Shown here: piece by piece, positions 46,126-54,818 of the stretch
How the letters are laid out: each line of letters begins with the position of its first letter
How positions within the stretch are numbered: position 1 is the first letter of the stretch
Assembly (NCBI RefSeq): GCF_900177805.1
Contig: NZ_FXAX01000001.1
Coordinates: forward strand, 620,001-684,000
Length of the DNA stretch: 64,000 nt
DNA from: Fibrobacter sp. UWB13
Lineage (GTDB): Bacteria > Fibrobacterota > Fibrobacteria > Fibrobacterales > Fibrobacteraceae
Reading direction: 5' to 3'
Translations under genes and position numbers: made by a program
The notes under the pieces: generated by a model
The model's database searches: none
What the model was told of the DNA's origin: nothing
The model's input: the letters and a program-made list of their open reading frames with translations, nothing else

Positions 46126-46167
46126 CTCCTAGTTTTGTTTAGAGTCAGGATGGGTCTCGAACTGACT
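46126..46167 (-). promoter_or_regulatory. preQ1-I-type riboswitch upstream of queC
   Basis: Minus-strand RNA: stem P1 AGUCAG/CUGACU, a C-rich loop (UUCGAGACCCAUC), then the A-rich tail CUAAACAAAACUAGGAG ending in the queC Shine-Dalgarno. The tail matches the conserved AACAAAACUA-GG of preQ1-I aptamers. Pairing of loop C residues with the tail GG would form the H-type pseudoknot and hide the ribosome site when preQ1 is bound. Confidence 0.85.
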
Positions 46168-46193
46168 ATTGCAAAGATAGAAATTTTGCGACA

Positions 46194-46218
46194 CTTTTCA
46201 AATATTAAAAAGCGGACT
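46194..46218 (-). terminator. weak terminator after bioD
   Basis: On the minus strand, immediately after the bioD stop: AGCG, a 4-nt loop, CGCT, then TTTTT. The stem is short. Confidence 0.35.
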
Positions 46219-46222
46219 CGCT

Positions 46223-46888
46223 CTAAAATACCTGTACGCCTAAATCGCTGTCGCCTTCCTTGACTTTTGCAAGAATTTCAAGCCCCGTCAAGTCCTGCAT
46301 CATGCGGATATTGTCATCTTCCATTTCAAAATTGCCGCTACAGCCGTAACGGTTCACGATAATTCCACGGATATCTAGGCCGCGACTACGAGCGTATTCT
46401 ATAGTGAGCACGCAAGCGTTGATGGAGCCGAGCGCCGCCGTTGTTACGATAAGCAGCGGAAGCTTGAGCGTCTTGATGATATCTTCGAGGAAAATTTTCT
46501 GGTCATCATAGCGGATGGGGCAAATGATTCCCCCGCTTCCTTCGGCAAAGATGAATTCGTGGCGCGAACAGGCCGCATTAAAGTCCGCTTGAACTTTCGA
46601 AAGTTCAACGGGATTGCCTTCTTTTTGTGCGGCCAGATGCGGTGAGACCGCCTCTTTGTAAACGTAACTGACGAGCTGTTCTTGCGTGTCCGGGAGATTT
46701 GCAATGCGCTTGACATAATCGGCATCGCCTGCAATCCACTTGCCATCACGGAGTTCAGCACCACTAAGAGCCGCTTTGTAATAGCCAGCGTCAATGCCGG
46801 AATCGCGCCATTTTTTCACCAAAAGACCCGTGATAAAAGTTTTACCGACATCCGTACCTGTCGCCGTAACGAAATAACCTTTGCTCAT
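46223..46888 (-). CDS. bioD: dethiobiotin synthetase
   Basis: ATP-dependent carboxylation of 7,8-diaminopelargonate to dethiobiotin. ATGTDVGKTF is the P-loop near residue 9; EGSGGIICPI and VTTAALGSINACVLTIE match the family. 221 residues. It overlaps bioF by 4 nt (ATGA type), so the two are coupled. Third gene of bioW-bioF-bioD. Confidence 0.94.
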   Translation of the reverse strand: MSKGYFVTATGTDVGKTFITGLLVKKWRDSGIDAGYYKAALSGAELRDGKWIAGDADYVKRIANLPDTQEQLVSYVYKEAVSPHLAAQKEGNPVELSKVQADFNAACSRHEFIFAEGSGGIICPIRYDDQKIFLEDIIKTLKLPLLIVTTAALGSINACVLTIEYARSRGLDIRGIIVNRYGCSGNFEMEDDNIRMMQDLTGLEILAKVKEGDSDLGVQVF

Positions 46889-48090
46889 ATCGCCTCCGCA
46901 ATTTTAGCTGCAGCAAATTCAAGTTCTTCTTTTGTATGCGTTGCCATGAGGCTTGCGCGTAAGCGGGCCTGCCCTTTTGCAACCGTCGGATAACGGATTG
47001 CAGGAATCAAGACGCCCTCATTCTGGAGCGTTTCCGAAATCCGCAAAGCCTTCGCCTCATCCCCAATGATAATCGGGATAATCGCCGATTCCGTCTGCGG
47101 AACTTGCAACCCATGCAAGCGCAAAGCATCGCAAAAGAATTTCACGTTGTCACGCAATTGCTGGACGCGCTCCGGGTGCGCATCGATGAACTGCAAATTG
47201 CGGAGTGCAGCCGCCGCTACCGCAGGGGCCATCGCTGTCGTGAAAATGAAACTGCGAGACTTGTTTTTCAAGAATTCAATCAACTGCTTGGAGCCGGCGA
47301 CAAAGCCGCCTTCGGCGGCCACGGCCTTGCTCAAAGTCCCGACGGTCACATCGGCATGTTCACAATTGTAATGTTCCGCAAGTCCGCGCCCCGTGCGCCC
47401 AAGGACGCCCGTGGCATGCGCCTCATCAATCATCAAAAGGCAATCGCGAGCGTGAGCAATGCGCAAAAGCTTCGGCAAATTCGCCAAATCGCCATCCATG
47501 CTGAAAACAGCATCCGTCACGATGAGCCCGCGGAAATTCGAAACCGCGTTTTCCGCAAGCTTTTCTCGTGCGCAGAACTCAGCCTTGGCCGCTCCAATCG
47601 CGCGTTCCAAATCCGCCATGTCATTGTGCTTGTACACAAAGCATTTTGCACGCGAAAGACGAATACCATCAATGATGCTTGCGTGATTCAGTTCATCGCT
47701 GAAAATAAAATCGTTCTTGCCGCACAACGCCGAAATCGCACCCACGTTTGCCATGTAACCCGTGTTGAACGCAATAGCCGCCTCTTCGCCTTTGAACTTT
47801 GCAATAAACTCTTCGAGTTCATCGTGCGGAGTCTTGTTGCCGGTCGTGAGGCGAGCGCCACCGCTCCCCGTACCCCATTCAAGGACCGCATCCGCCATCG
47901 CCTGCTTGAGTTCAGGAACGTTCGCCAAATCCAAGTAAGAATTCGAAGCGAGCAAAACCGTATCCTTGCCCGCAATCGTCACATGCGATGCTTCTGGCGA
48001 CGAGATGTGACGCAACGTGCGGTACGTATTGTTCGCACGCGCCGCTTCAAGCGCATCTTTTGTGAAAAGGTCTAAAATTCGTTCGTTCAT
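46885..48090 (-). CDS. bioF: 8-amino-7-oxononanoate synthase
   Basis: PLP enzyme condensing pimeloyl-CoA with L-alanine. 401 residues. GSGGARLTTGN, DELNHASIIDGIRLS and DEAHATG are conserved; the PLP Lys lies in VGTLSKAV. The BioF-specific assignment over other alpha-oxoamine synthases is supported by its place between bioW and bioD. Confidence 0.93.
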   Translation of the reverse strand: MNERILDLFTKDALEAARANNTYRTLRHISSPEASHVTIAGKDTVLLASNSYLDLANVPELKQAMADAVLEWGTGSGGARLTTGNKTPHDELEEFIAKFKGEEAAIAFNTGYMANVGAISALCGKNDFIFSDELNHASIIDGIRLSRAKCFVYKHNDMADLERAIGAAKAEFCAREKLAENAVSNFRGLIVTDAVFSMDGDLANLPKLLRIAHARDCLLMIDEAHATGVLGRTGRGLAEHYNCEHADVTVGTLSKAVAAEGGFVAGSKQLIEFLKNKSRSFIFTTAMAPAVAAAALRNLQFIDAHPERVQQLRDNVKFFCDALRLHGLQVPQTESAIIPIIIGDEAKALRISETLQNEGVLIPAIRYPTVAKGQARLRASLMATHTKEELEFAAAKIAEAI

Positions 48091-48093
48091 TTT

Positions 48094-48843
48094 TTACTTC
48101 TGAATTTCCACGAGTACTTTCTTTTTCTGCAAGTACTCGATGCATTCTTCGGCGGATGCTTTTCGAGAATCAAACAAGAAAATGCGGCCTCCGTTTTCGT
48201 CGCCCATTTCCTTCATCTTCATAATGCGAACATAGCCGAGTTCCTTGCTCGCGACATAGCCCGTCACGTAATTCGGGTCATCGCTTACGCAGAATTCTGC
48301 CACCATACCCGGTGCATTTGCCACCTTGGTCGCAAGGACAATCGCTTCGTTAAAGTGATTCTTGCAACTATCCACTTCGCTTGAATGAAGCGCATCCATA
48401 TACGTCGCACGGACACCGCGATCTTTATCCGGTTCCAAGCGGTTTCCCGTTGCAATATCGTAAAGCATAGCCCCGCGCATCGGGAACGTTGCCCGCAAGA
48501 GTTCCTGCAATTTTTCGCGCAGTCCACAACCGGAGCCCATCAGCGGAGTAATCAAGCCAAACGCCTTTTCCAACCCTTCCTGCCACGTTTCCACATCCAC
48601 GCGCGTTACAGGGAGCGATTTCAAGACCTGAATATCGCTTTCGTGAACCTTTTCAATTTTCACATTGATAAAATCCGGGTCGCCTTTGGAATGATTCATC
48701 GCACGGCGCACCATCGCCGCACACACAGCTTCCACGGAATCACGACCAACAATACGTTCAGCACCGGAAATATGCTGTTCATGGGAGTTTTCGCCTTCGC
48801 CAACATGCTGCGAGGCTCGCATTTTTAAACTGTAGTAATCCAT
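48094..48843 (-). CDS. bioW: 6-carboxyhexanoate-CoA ligase (pimeloyl-CoA synthetase)
   Basis: Activates pimelate to pimeloyl-CoA, the first committed step when free pimelate is used. 249 residues. N-terminal LKMRASQ, ISGAERIV and the DRGVRATYMD block with its basic residues are family hallmarks. First gene of the operon, 3 bp before bioF. Presence of BioW implies this route rather than BioC/BioH; bioB is not in the window. Confidence 0.92.
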   Translation of the reverse strand: MDYYSLKMRASQHVGEGENSHEQHISGAERIVGRDSVEAVCAAMVRRAMNHSKGDPDFINVKIEKVHESDIQVLKSLPVTRVDVETWQEGLEKAFGLITPLMGSGCGLREKLQELLRATFPMRGAMLYDIATGNRLEPDKDRGVRATYMDALHSSEVDSCKNHFNEAIVLATKVANAPGMVAEFCVSDDPNYVTGYVASKELGYVRIMKMKEMGDENGGRIFLFDSRKASAEECIEYLQKKKVLVEIQK

Positions 48844-48952
48844 AAGAGCCTTCTTTTACGCGCCACAATTTAGAAAAAAGGTCTTTATTTTTTCATTGAA
48901 ATGAATATATTTTTGCTAGTAACGGGAGTAATGACTTTTCTTGGTAACTGAT

Positions 48953-50266
48953 ATGGGTGATTGCAAAAAGTTTATCGCGGACTTTCCTGTGGACTCTGCG
49001 GAGTTTTTCACAGCTATAACTTACGCCACATCTGAACTGTACATTTCAATGCATGTACTTGATCTTGAGAATAATACAGCGTTTCCTATCAAGACCAACG
49101 AATTCATCGATAAGTTCATGAAATGCGGCAGCACCCTACAGGATAGTATTACCAATATCATGGTGAACCTTGCATGCCCAGAAAGCGTTTCAACCATCAA
49201 GAATTTTACGATCCTTTCAACATTGTCGGAACGCATGAAGAATGCAAATGTTATTTCCGAAATTTTTCACGGGAAAATTCACGGTTGGAGTAAGGCAATG
49301 TTTGTACGCGTTGGTGATGACAAGCCACTACGTCGAGTCCTGTACGTTGTCGAAAACGTGAATGCGCAAATGACAAAGCTGGAACAAGAGAAAGAGCTCT
49401 TGGAGCAGAACCGCAAACAACAAAATATGATAAATGCGCTCATGAACGGATACGCCTCTGTAGTCGGAGTCGATTTCGTCACAGAAAAGGTGGAATTTTT
49501 CCGCACAAGCGATCGAATCAAAAGTGCTCTTGGCTTCATGAAAGAACCGCCTCCGTTCAAGATCCTTGTTGAAAAACTTATCAATACGGCTGTACACGAA
49601 GAGGATCGAAAAAGTATCCGAGAAGTGGCTGATGAGTCCTATATTAAGGAATACTTGCCAGTTGGCAATAGTTTGTCAAAAATATTTCACAACGAAGTCG
49701 GCCATTATGTTGAAATGAAAATTGTGCGAACCGGCGAAGAAACAACCGTGTTCGGTTTCACCGACAAAAATAACGAAATCACGGAAATAAACGATAAAAT
49801 CTACAGGGATTCGTTGACTCAAGTGATGAACCGCAAGTATTTTGATGATAAACTATCATCGCGTAATAGTCAAGCCGTCGTAATGGCTGATATTGACTTT
49901 TTCAAAGATGTTAATGACAATTACGGCCACCAGTGTGGTGATGCAGCCATTGCTGCCGTTGCATCGATACTGAATTCATCTGTTCGTAATTTAGACCGCG
50001 TAGTACGTTATGGTGGCGATGAATTTTTAATTTCGTTCAAGGGTATTACTCATGAAGTGCTGAGAAACAGACTTGAACAGATGCGCGCTCGCGCAGAAAA
50101 AATTAAACTGCAAGATTACCCAGGTGTAAAGTTAACGATGAGCTTTGGCGGAACATTCGGAGACGGAATTGTTTCAGATATGCTCTCCTTTGCCGACAAG
50201 GCGCTCTACGTATCAAAGAAAAAACGGAACTGTGTGACCTTAGTTCCGTTTGAAGAAAAAATTTAA
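48953..50266 (+). CDS. diguanylate cyclase (GGDEF) with N-terminal sensory region
   Basis: 437 residues from ATG 48953 (a TTG at 48941 is an alternative). The N-terminal 265 residues hold one or two PAS-like domains joined by a short coiled coil (TKLEQEKELLEQNRKQQNMI). The C-terminal GGDEF domain begins DSLTQVMNRKYF; the active-site loop RYGGDEF is intact, so it should make cyclic di-GMP from two GTP. No EAL domain, signal peptide or membrane segment, so a soluble cytoplasmic sensor. It sits in reverse orientation between bioA and the bioWFD operon. Confidence 0.93.
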   Translation: MGDCKKFIADFPVDSAEFFTAITYATSELYISMHVLDLENNTAFPIKTNEFIDKFMKCGSTLQDSITNIMVNLACPESVSTIKNFTILSTLSERMKNANVISEIFHGKIHGWSKAMFVRVGDDKPLRRVLYVVENVNAQMTKLEQEKELLEQNRKQQNMINALMNGYASVVGVDFVTEKVEFFRTSDRIKSALGFMKEPPPFKILVEKLINTAVHEEDRKSIREVADESYIKEYLPVGNSLSKIFHNEVGHYVEMKIVRTGEETTVFGFTDKNNEITEINDKIYRDSLTQVMNRKYFDDKLSSRNSQAVVMADIDFFKDVNDNYGHQCGDAAIAAVASILNSSVRNLDRVVRYGGDEFLISFKGITHEVLRNRLEQMRARAEKIKLQDYPGVKLTMSFGGTFGDGIVSDMLSFADKALYVSKKKRNCVTLVPFEEKI

Positions 50267-50273
50267 GTTGTAT

Positions 50274-51605
50274 TTACTCGTGGAATTCGTCCTCGCCATC
50301 TACAATCGGTGCGGGTTCGCATTTTCCAATCATCTTAATCGCTTCACAAATGCGGTCCACTTCAGCATCGCTCGTGATGAACGGCGGCATCGTATAGACG
50401 TAATTGCAGAACGGACGTAGCCACACGCCAGTTTCTTTGATGACTTTCAGAATATCGTCTGCACTTGGCTTTGCCTTGAGTTCCAAAACGCCAATTGCAC
50501 CGAGCACACGCACGTCCGCCGCATTTTCGAGCGAACGTAGCGGTTCCAAATTCGCCTTTAAGCGCTTTTCAATACGCGCCACGCTTGATGCATAATCGCG
50601 ACTTTCAAACAGCGAAAGCGAAGCAATCCCAGCCGCGCACGCTAGCGGGTTTGCCATGTACGTCGGGCCATGCATAAATGCCGGAATCTTGCTATTCGTA
50701 ATCGTGTCAGCGACCTTCTCGGATGCGACACATGCCGCCATAGTAATGCTACCGCCCGTAAGCGCCTTGCCGATGCACATAATGTCCGGCTTTATAAAGT
50801 CGGCGCAATCCTGTGTTGCGGTATGCATCATAGCAAATCGCGGGCCCGTGCGGTAAAATCCAGACGCAATTTCATCCAAAATAAGCAAAATGCCATAACG
50901 GTCGCAAAGTTCTCGGAGACGCTTGAGGTAGCCAGCATTGTAAAGCCACATGCCGTTTCCGCCCTGGAAAACAGGCTCGCAAATGACGGCCGCAATTTCA
51001 TTTTTATGCTCTTCAACAACGCGTTCCATCGAAGCAAAATCGCTATCGTCCCAATCGCTATCAAAACGGCAATTCGGGCGTTCCGCAAAGTAATGGTGCG
51101 GCATGATTCCGCGGAAAAGCACGTGCATGCCATCGGGATCGCTCAAAGCCATTGCACCTGCTGTATCGCCGTGGTAGCCGCCCTTCAAGGCGACCAACTT
51201 ACAGCGCTCCGGGCGACCCAGCGAATGCTGGTACTGCACCGCCATCTTGGCGGCGCATTCCACGGCGATGCTTCCCGAATCAGCAAAGAAAATCTTGTTC
51301 AAGCCTTCGGGCAAAAAGTTCACCAACTTTTCGCCAAGTTCAATTGCAGGCTCGTGCGTAAAACCGCCGAACATCACGTGGCACATCTTTTCGCTTTGCT
51401 TGCGAATCGCTTCAACAATTTCAGGAGCGTTATGCCCGTGAGCCATGCACCACCAGCTCGATACGGCATCAATCAATTTCAATCCATCGGCGGTTTCAAT
51501 CGTCGTTCCGTGAGCCGACTTTGCAAGGAATCTTGCGGGAGTATTTTTCAGCGCAGCATACGGGTGCCACAAATGCTCGCTGTCGAAATTCAATAGCGTA
51601 TTCAT
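50274..51605 (-). CDS. bioA: adenosylmethionine-8-amino-7-oxononanoate aminotransferase
   Basis: PLP-dependent transfer of the amino group of S-adenosylmethionine to 8-amino-7-oxononanoate. 443 residues from ATG 51605 (MNTLLNFDSEHLWHPYAALK). HLWHPY, SSWWCMAHGHN, DEIASGFYRTG and the PLP-Lys segment GKALTGG are typical of BioA. It converges with the GGDEF gene (7 bp between stops). A GCGCAAT/ATTGCGC inverted repeat lies 5 bp before the ATG, so the leader is very short or structured. Confidence 0.94.
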   Translation of the reverse strand: MNTLLNFDSEHLWHPYAALKNTPARFLAKSAHGTTIETADGLKLIDAVSSWWCMAHGHNAPEIVEAIRKQSEKMCHVMFGGFTHEPAIELGEKLVNFLPEGLNKIFFADSGSIAVECAAKMAVQYQHSLGRPERCKLVALKGGYHGDTAGAMALSDPDGMHVLFRGIMPHHYFAERPNCRFDSDWDDSDFASMERVVEEHKNEIAAVICEPVFQGGNGMWLYNAGYLKRLRELCDRYGILLILDEIASGFYRTGPRFAMMHTATQDCADFIKPDIMCIGKALTGGSITMAACVASEKVADTITNSKIPAFMHGPTYMANPLACAAGIASLSLFESRDYASSVARIEKRLKANLEPLRSLENAADVRVLGAIGVLELKAKPSADDILKVIKETGVWLRPFCNYVYTMPPFITSDAEVDRICEAIKMIGKCEPAPIVDGEDEFHE

Positions 51606-51720
51606 TTGAAGCGCAATATAGAAAATTGCGCGGGCATTCCCACGCGACTTCTCGTAATTAAATGTGCCGCGCGGCATTCACCGGCGGCATCTCGAAACAG
51701 CGCGGAGTCTCGCGAAGTTT

Positions 51721-52302
51721 CTATCGAATGAAGTTCGTGTAGACTTTCTGCTTGGCATCAGGCTGCGTCACGCCCGCCTGCTTGCCCGCATCAATGCTCT
51801 TGAGGAGCCATGCCATATTGCGGCCCAGTTCCTTCATAATCTGCACGCCTTCTTCGTCTTTCAGCACATCTTCCGGATTCGAACCATGGACCATGTTCCA
51901 GTAGCGCGAAGTCACGAGCGGCTGTTGCGCATAAGTCGGGTACTTGTTGAGCACATCGAGAGTTGCAGTCGTTCCTGCACGGCGTGCGGAAACCACGTTT
52001 GCGGCCGGCTTGAATAGCAGATTCGCTTCTGCGACACCATAAAGACGGTCGAGGAACATCAGCATTTCGCCACTCGGAGAGGCGTAATAAACCGGAGAAC
52101 CGTAAACAACGCCGTCCGCCGTTTCCAAGAGTTCCTTGGCTTCGTGGACAACTTCGTTCACCTCGCCCTTGAGCACTCGCCCACCGACAAACACGATTTT
52201 CGTCTCGATTCCAGCGGCCTTGAGCTGGTTTGCGACGATGTTCAGAGCTGTATAAGTGCAGCCATTTTCACGACGGCTGCCGTTAAACAAGATGACCTTC
52301 AT
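51721..52302 (-). CDS. flavodoxin-fold NAD(P)H-dependent FMN reductase
   Basis: 193 residues of flavodoxin-like fold: FNGSRRENGCTYTALN binds the FMN phosphate, GSPVYYASPSGEM the isoalloxazine, and RRAGTTATLDVLN is typical of the NADPH:FMN reductase group. Likely a flavin or quinone reductase. It overlaps the hydrolase gene upstream by 4 nt. A TGCCGCGCGGCA palindrome about 45 bp after the stop may terminate it. Confidence 0.85.
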   Translation of the reverse strand: MKVILFNGSRRENGCTYTALNIVANQLKAAGIETKIVFVGGRVLKGEVNEVVHEAKELLETADGVVYGSPVYYASPSGEMLMFLDRLYGVAEANLLFKPAANVVSARRAGTTATLDVLNKYPTYAQQPLVTSRYWNMVHGSNPEDVLKDEEGVQIMKELGRNMAWLLKSIDAGKQAGVTQPDAKQKVYTNFIR

Positions 52303-52847
52303 TTTAGAACCTCCGTTGATTCAAATTCTGCAAGGAATTTACGCCCCTGTTCCCATTCACCGAGATCGGAATCCGAATTGATATGTCCAAGAGCACCTGC
52401 GTTAAACAGCTTTACGCCCCAGGCGCTTGCAAAAAATTCAGAACGTTCCATCGAGACAAACGGGTCGTTTTCACTTGCCACGACACACGCCGGAATCGGC
52501 AGTTTTTCAAGCGGCATCGGCGCAAAGTTCCCAATAAGTTCTACGTTATCCACATCACTTGGCGAAACAAGGAAAGCCCCTTTGATGTACGGCGGAACGC
52601 CACCTTGCGATTTCGCCTTCAAAAGATAGTTGACCGTCGTGCAAACGCCCAAGCTATGCGCCACAAGAATCGTATCCGCATTCAACTGCTGGATGCACTT
52701 GTCTAAAGTCTCGACCCAGTCCGCTTTCTCGGGATGGTCCCAACAGTGCTGGATGACGCGAGTCGCATTCGGCAAGCTCTTTTCCCAGAAGCTCTGCCAG
52801 TGTTTCGGTCCGGAATTATTCAATCCAGGAACAATCAAGTAATTCAT
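52299..52847 (-). CDS. RBBP9/YdeN-type serine hydrolase
   Basis: A small alpha/beta hydrolase of 182 residues from ATG 52847 (AGAGG before it). VPGLNNSGPKHWQ is the start block; the triad is Ser in AHSLG, Asp in ENDPF and His in LGHIN. Substrate unknown; the family cleaves small esters. Two-gene operon with the FMN reductase. Confidence 0.87.
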   Translation of the reverse strand: MNYLIVPGLNNSGPKHWQSFWEKSLPNATRVIQHCWDHPEKADWVETLDKCIQQLNADTILVAHSLGVCTTVNYLLKAKSQGGVPPYIKGAFLVSPSDVDNVELIGNFAPMPLEKLPIPACVVASENDPFVSMERSEFFASAWGVKLFNAGALGHINSDSDLGEWEQGRKFLAEFESTEVLK

Positions 52848-53083
52848 TATAGCCTCTTTTCCTACCAAATTAGTATAAAAATTAAATCACTTTCCCGTTA
52901 AAAAACAAATTTACGGCAAATTTCGCCCAAATTCGCGCTTTCCCTGCATAACACTACTGCACACTCGATACAGCTGATCTTTTAAATACATTCTATTTTA
53001 TTGGTTATTTAATTTCGCTAACTTATCTTTATGTTCGGTTAAATGGGATTCTGTTTTGTACAGAAACTTCATGGAGATAAAAT

Positions 53084-54136
53084 ATGAACATCAAGAAAAC
53101 TGCAGTTAAGAGCGCTCTCGCCGTAGCCGCCGCCGCAGCAGCCCTCACCACCAATGTTAGCGCAAAGGATTTTAGCGGTGCCGAACTCTACACGTTAGAA
53201 GAAGTTCAGTACGGTAAGTTTGAAGCCCGTATGAAGATGGCTGCCGCATCGGGAACGGTCAGTTCCATGTTCCTCTACCAGAATGGTTCCGAAATCGCCG
53301 ATGGAAGGCCCTGGGTAGAAGTGGATATCGAAGTTCTCGGCAAGAATCCGGGCAGTTTCCAGTCCAACATCATTACCGGTAAGGCCGGCGCACAGAAGAC
53401 TAGCGAAAAGCACCATGCAGTTAGCCCCGCCGCCGATCAGGCTTTCCACACCTACGGTCTCGAATGGACTCCGAATTACGTCCGCTGGACTGTTGACGGT
53501 CAAGAAGTCCGCAAGACTGAAGGTGGTCAGGTTTCCAACTTGACAGGTACACAGGGACTCCGTTTTAACCTTTGGTCGTCTGAGAGTGCGGCTTGGGTTG
53601 GCCAGTTTGATGAATCGAAGCTTCCGCTTTTCCAGTTCATCAACTGGGTCAAGGTTTATAAGTACACGCCGGGCCAGGGCGAAGGCGGCAGCGACTTTAC
53701 GCTCGACTGGACCGACAATTTCGACACATTCGATGGCTCCCGCTGGGGCAAGGGTGACTGGACATTCGATGGCAACCGCGTCGACCTCACCGACAAAAAC
53801 ATCTACTCAAGAGACGGCATGTTGATCCTCGCCCTCACCCGCAAAGGTCAGGAAAGCTTCAACGGCCAGGTTCCGAAAGATGACGAACCGGCTCCGCAAT
53901 CTTCTAGCAGCACTCCGGCATCTTCGAGTAGTGTTCCGGCAAGCTCCTCCTCTAGCGTCCCGGTCTCTTCGAGCAGCGAAATCATTCCGCCGAGCTCCTC
54001 GAGCGCCACAAACGCTATTCATGCAGTCCGTACAACTCCGACGGTTGCAAAGGAACGCCGTAGCATCGTGAACGCCAAGGGCGCCAAGGTGAATCCGAAC
54101 GGTCACAAGCGCTATCGCGTGAACTTTGAATTCTAA
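53084..54136 (+). CDS. GH16 beta-1,3-1,4-glucanase (lichenase), circularly permuted
   Basis: Secreted mixed-linkage glucanase, recognised as the F. succinogenes enzyme. A 27-residue signal peptide is followed directly by ELYTLEEVQYGKFEARMK; the active-site strand WVEVDIEVLG (Glu79, Asp81, Glu83) is near the N-terminus, while the DWTDNFDTFDGSRW segment, N-terminal in Bacillus lichenases, comes after it near residue 235. That is the known natural circular permutation. A PxSSSS linker (about 275-315) precedes a basic tail (KGAKVNPNGHKRYRVNFEF). The linker and tail differ from S85 as I recall it. Own terminator follows. Confidence 0.97.
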   Translation: MNIKKTAVKSALAVAAAAAALTTNVSAKDFSGAELYTLEEVQYGKFEARMKMAAASGTVSSMFLYQNGSEIADGRPWVEVDIEVLGKNPGSFQSNIITGKAGAQKTSEKHHAVSPAADQAFHTYGLEWTPNYVRWTVDGQEVRKTEGGQVSNLTGTQGLRFNLWSSESAAWVGQFDESKLPLFQFINWVKVYKYTPGQGEGGSDFTLDWTDNFDTFDGSRWGKGDWTFDGNRVDLTDKNIYSRDGMLILALTRKGQESFNGQVPKDDEPAPQSSSSTPASSSSVPASSSSSVPVSSSSEIIPPSSSSATNAIHAVRTTPTVAKERRSIVNAKGAKVNPNGHKRYRVNFEF

Positions 54137-54173
54137 TCGTGTCAGTTTCTCTTTATAATTCTCCTTATCGTAA

Positions 54174-54206
54174 AAGCCATGTGGTTTACTCCACATGGTT
54201 TTTTGT
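54174..54206 (+). terminator. terminator of the GH16 gene
   Basis: GCCATGTGG/CCACATGGT stem with a 6-nt loop and a T6 run. Confidence 0.88.
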
Positions 54207-54249
54207 TAAGTCCACTAAAATTAGGGGAATTTCGCCAATTTTTTTGAAT

Positions 54250-54269
54250 TTTGACACTAAAATGTCAAA
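54250..54269. promoter_or_regulatory. TTTGACA/TGTCAAA dyad upstream of ssb
   Basis: Perfect 7-bp arms with a 6-bp spacer, 55 bp before the ssb ATG. Possible operator; it does not match the LexA box reported for Fibrobacter (TGCNCN4GTGCA). Confidence 0.4.
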
Positions 54270-54324
54270 CTAGATTTTGTATTTTTGATTTCGAAATTTT
54301 TAAAAATTAAAATAGGATAATTAT

Positions 54325-54804
54325 ATGGCTTATTTGAATAAGGTTATGCTCATCGGTAATATCGGTAAGGATCCGGAAGTTCGCGTCAATCCCAACGGCG
54401 GTCGCAAGCGCGTTTCATTCTCCCTCGCCACTTCTCGTCGCTATCGTGACAACAACGGCGAACAGAAGGAACAGACCGACTGGCATAACATCATTGGCTG
54501 GGGCAAAATCGCAGATATCGTTGAACAGCTTGGTATTCGCAAGGGCATGAGCCTCTATGTTGAAGGTTCCCTCACCAACCGCAGCTGGACCGACCAGACA
54601 AGCGGTCAGAAACGCTATGTCACAGAAATCAACATGGACACGTTCCAGCTCCTCACTCCGCGCGGCCAGGGTGGCGCTCCGGGTGCAGGTGGTTTCAGCC
54701 AGGCAAACAGCTACCAGCCCAACAGCTTTAACGGCATGCAGCAGAATAGCGCTCCGGCATACGATGCAGGCATGGCAGAAGACGACGTCGATCTTCCGTT
54801 CTAA
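54325..54804 (+). CDS. ssb: single-stranded DNA-binding protein
   Basis: 159 residues: an OB fold (LNKVMLIGNIGKDPEVR, RRYRDNNGEQKEQTDWHNII, SLYVEGSLTNRSW), a Gly/Gln/Asn-rich flexible linker, and the acidic tip DDVDLPF that recruits replication and repair proteins. AGGA lies upstream. It is followed 14 bp later by the 54819 membrane-protein gene. Confidence 0.96.
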   Translation: MAYLNKVMLIGNIGKDPEVRVNPNGGRKRVSFSLATSRRYRDNNGEQKEQTDWHNIIGWGKIADIVEQLGIRKGMSLYVEGSLTNRSWTDQTSGQKRYVTEINMDTFQLLTPRGQGGAPGAGGFSQANSYQPNSFNGMQQNSAPAYDAGMAEDDVDLPF

Positions 54805-54818
54805 TCAAGACTATCTGA

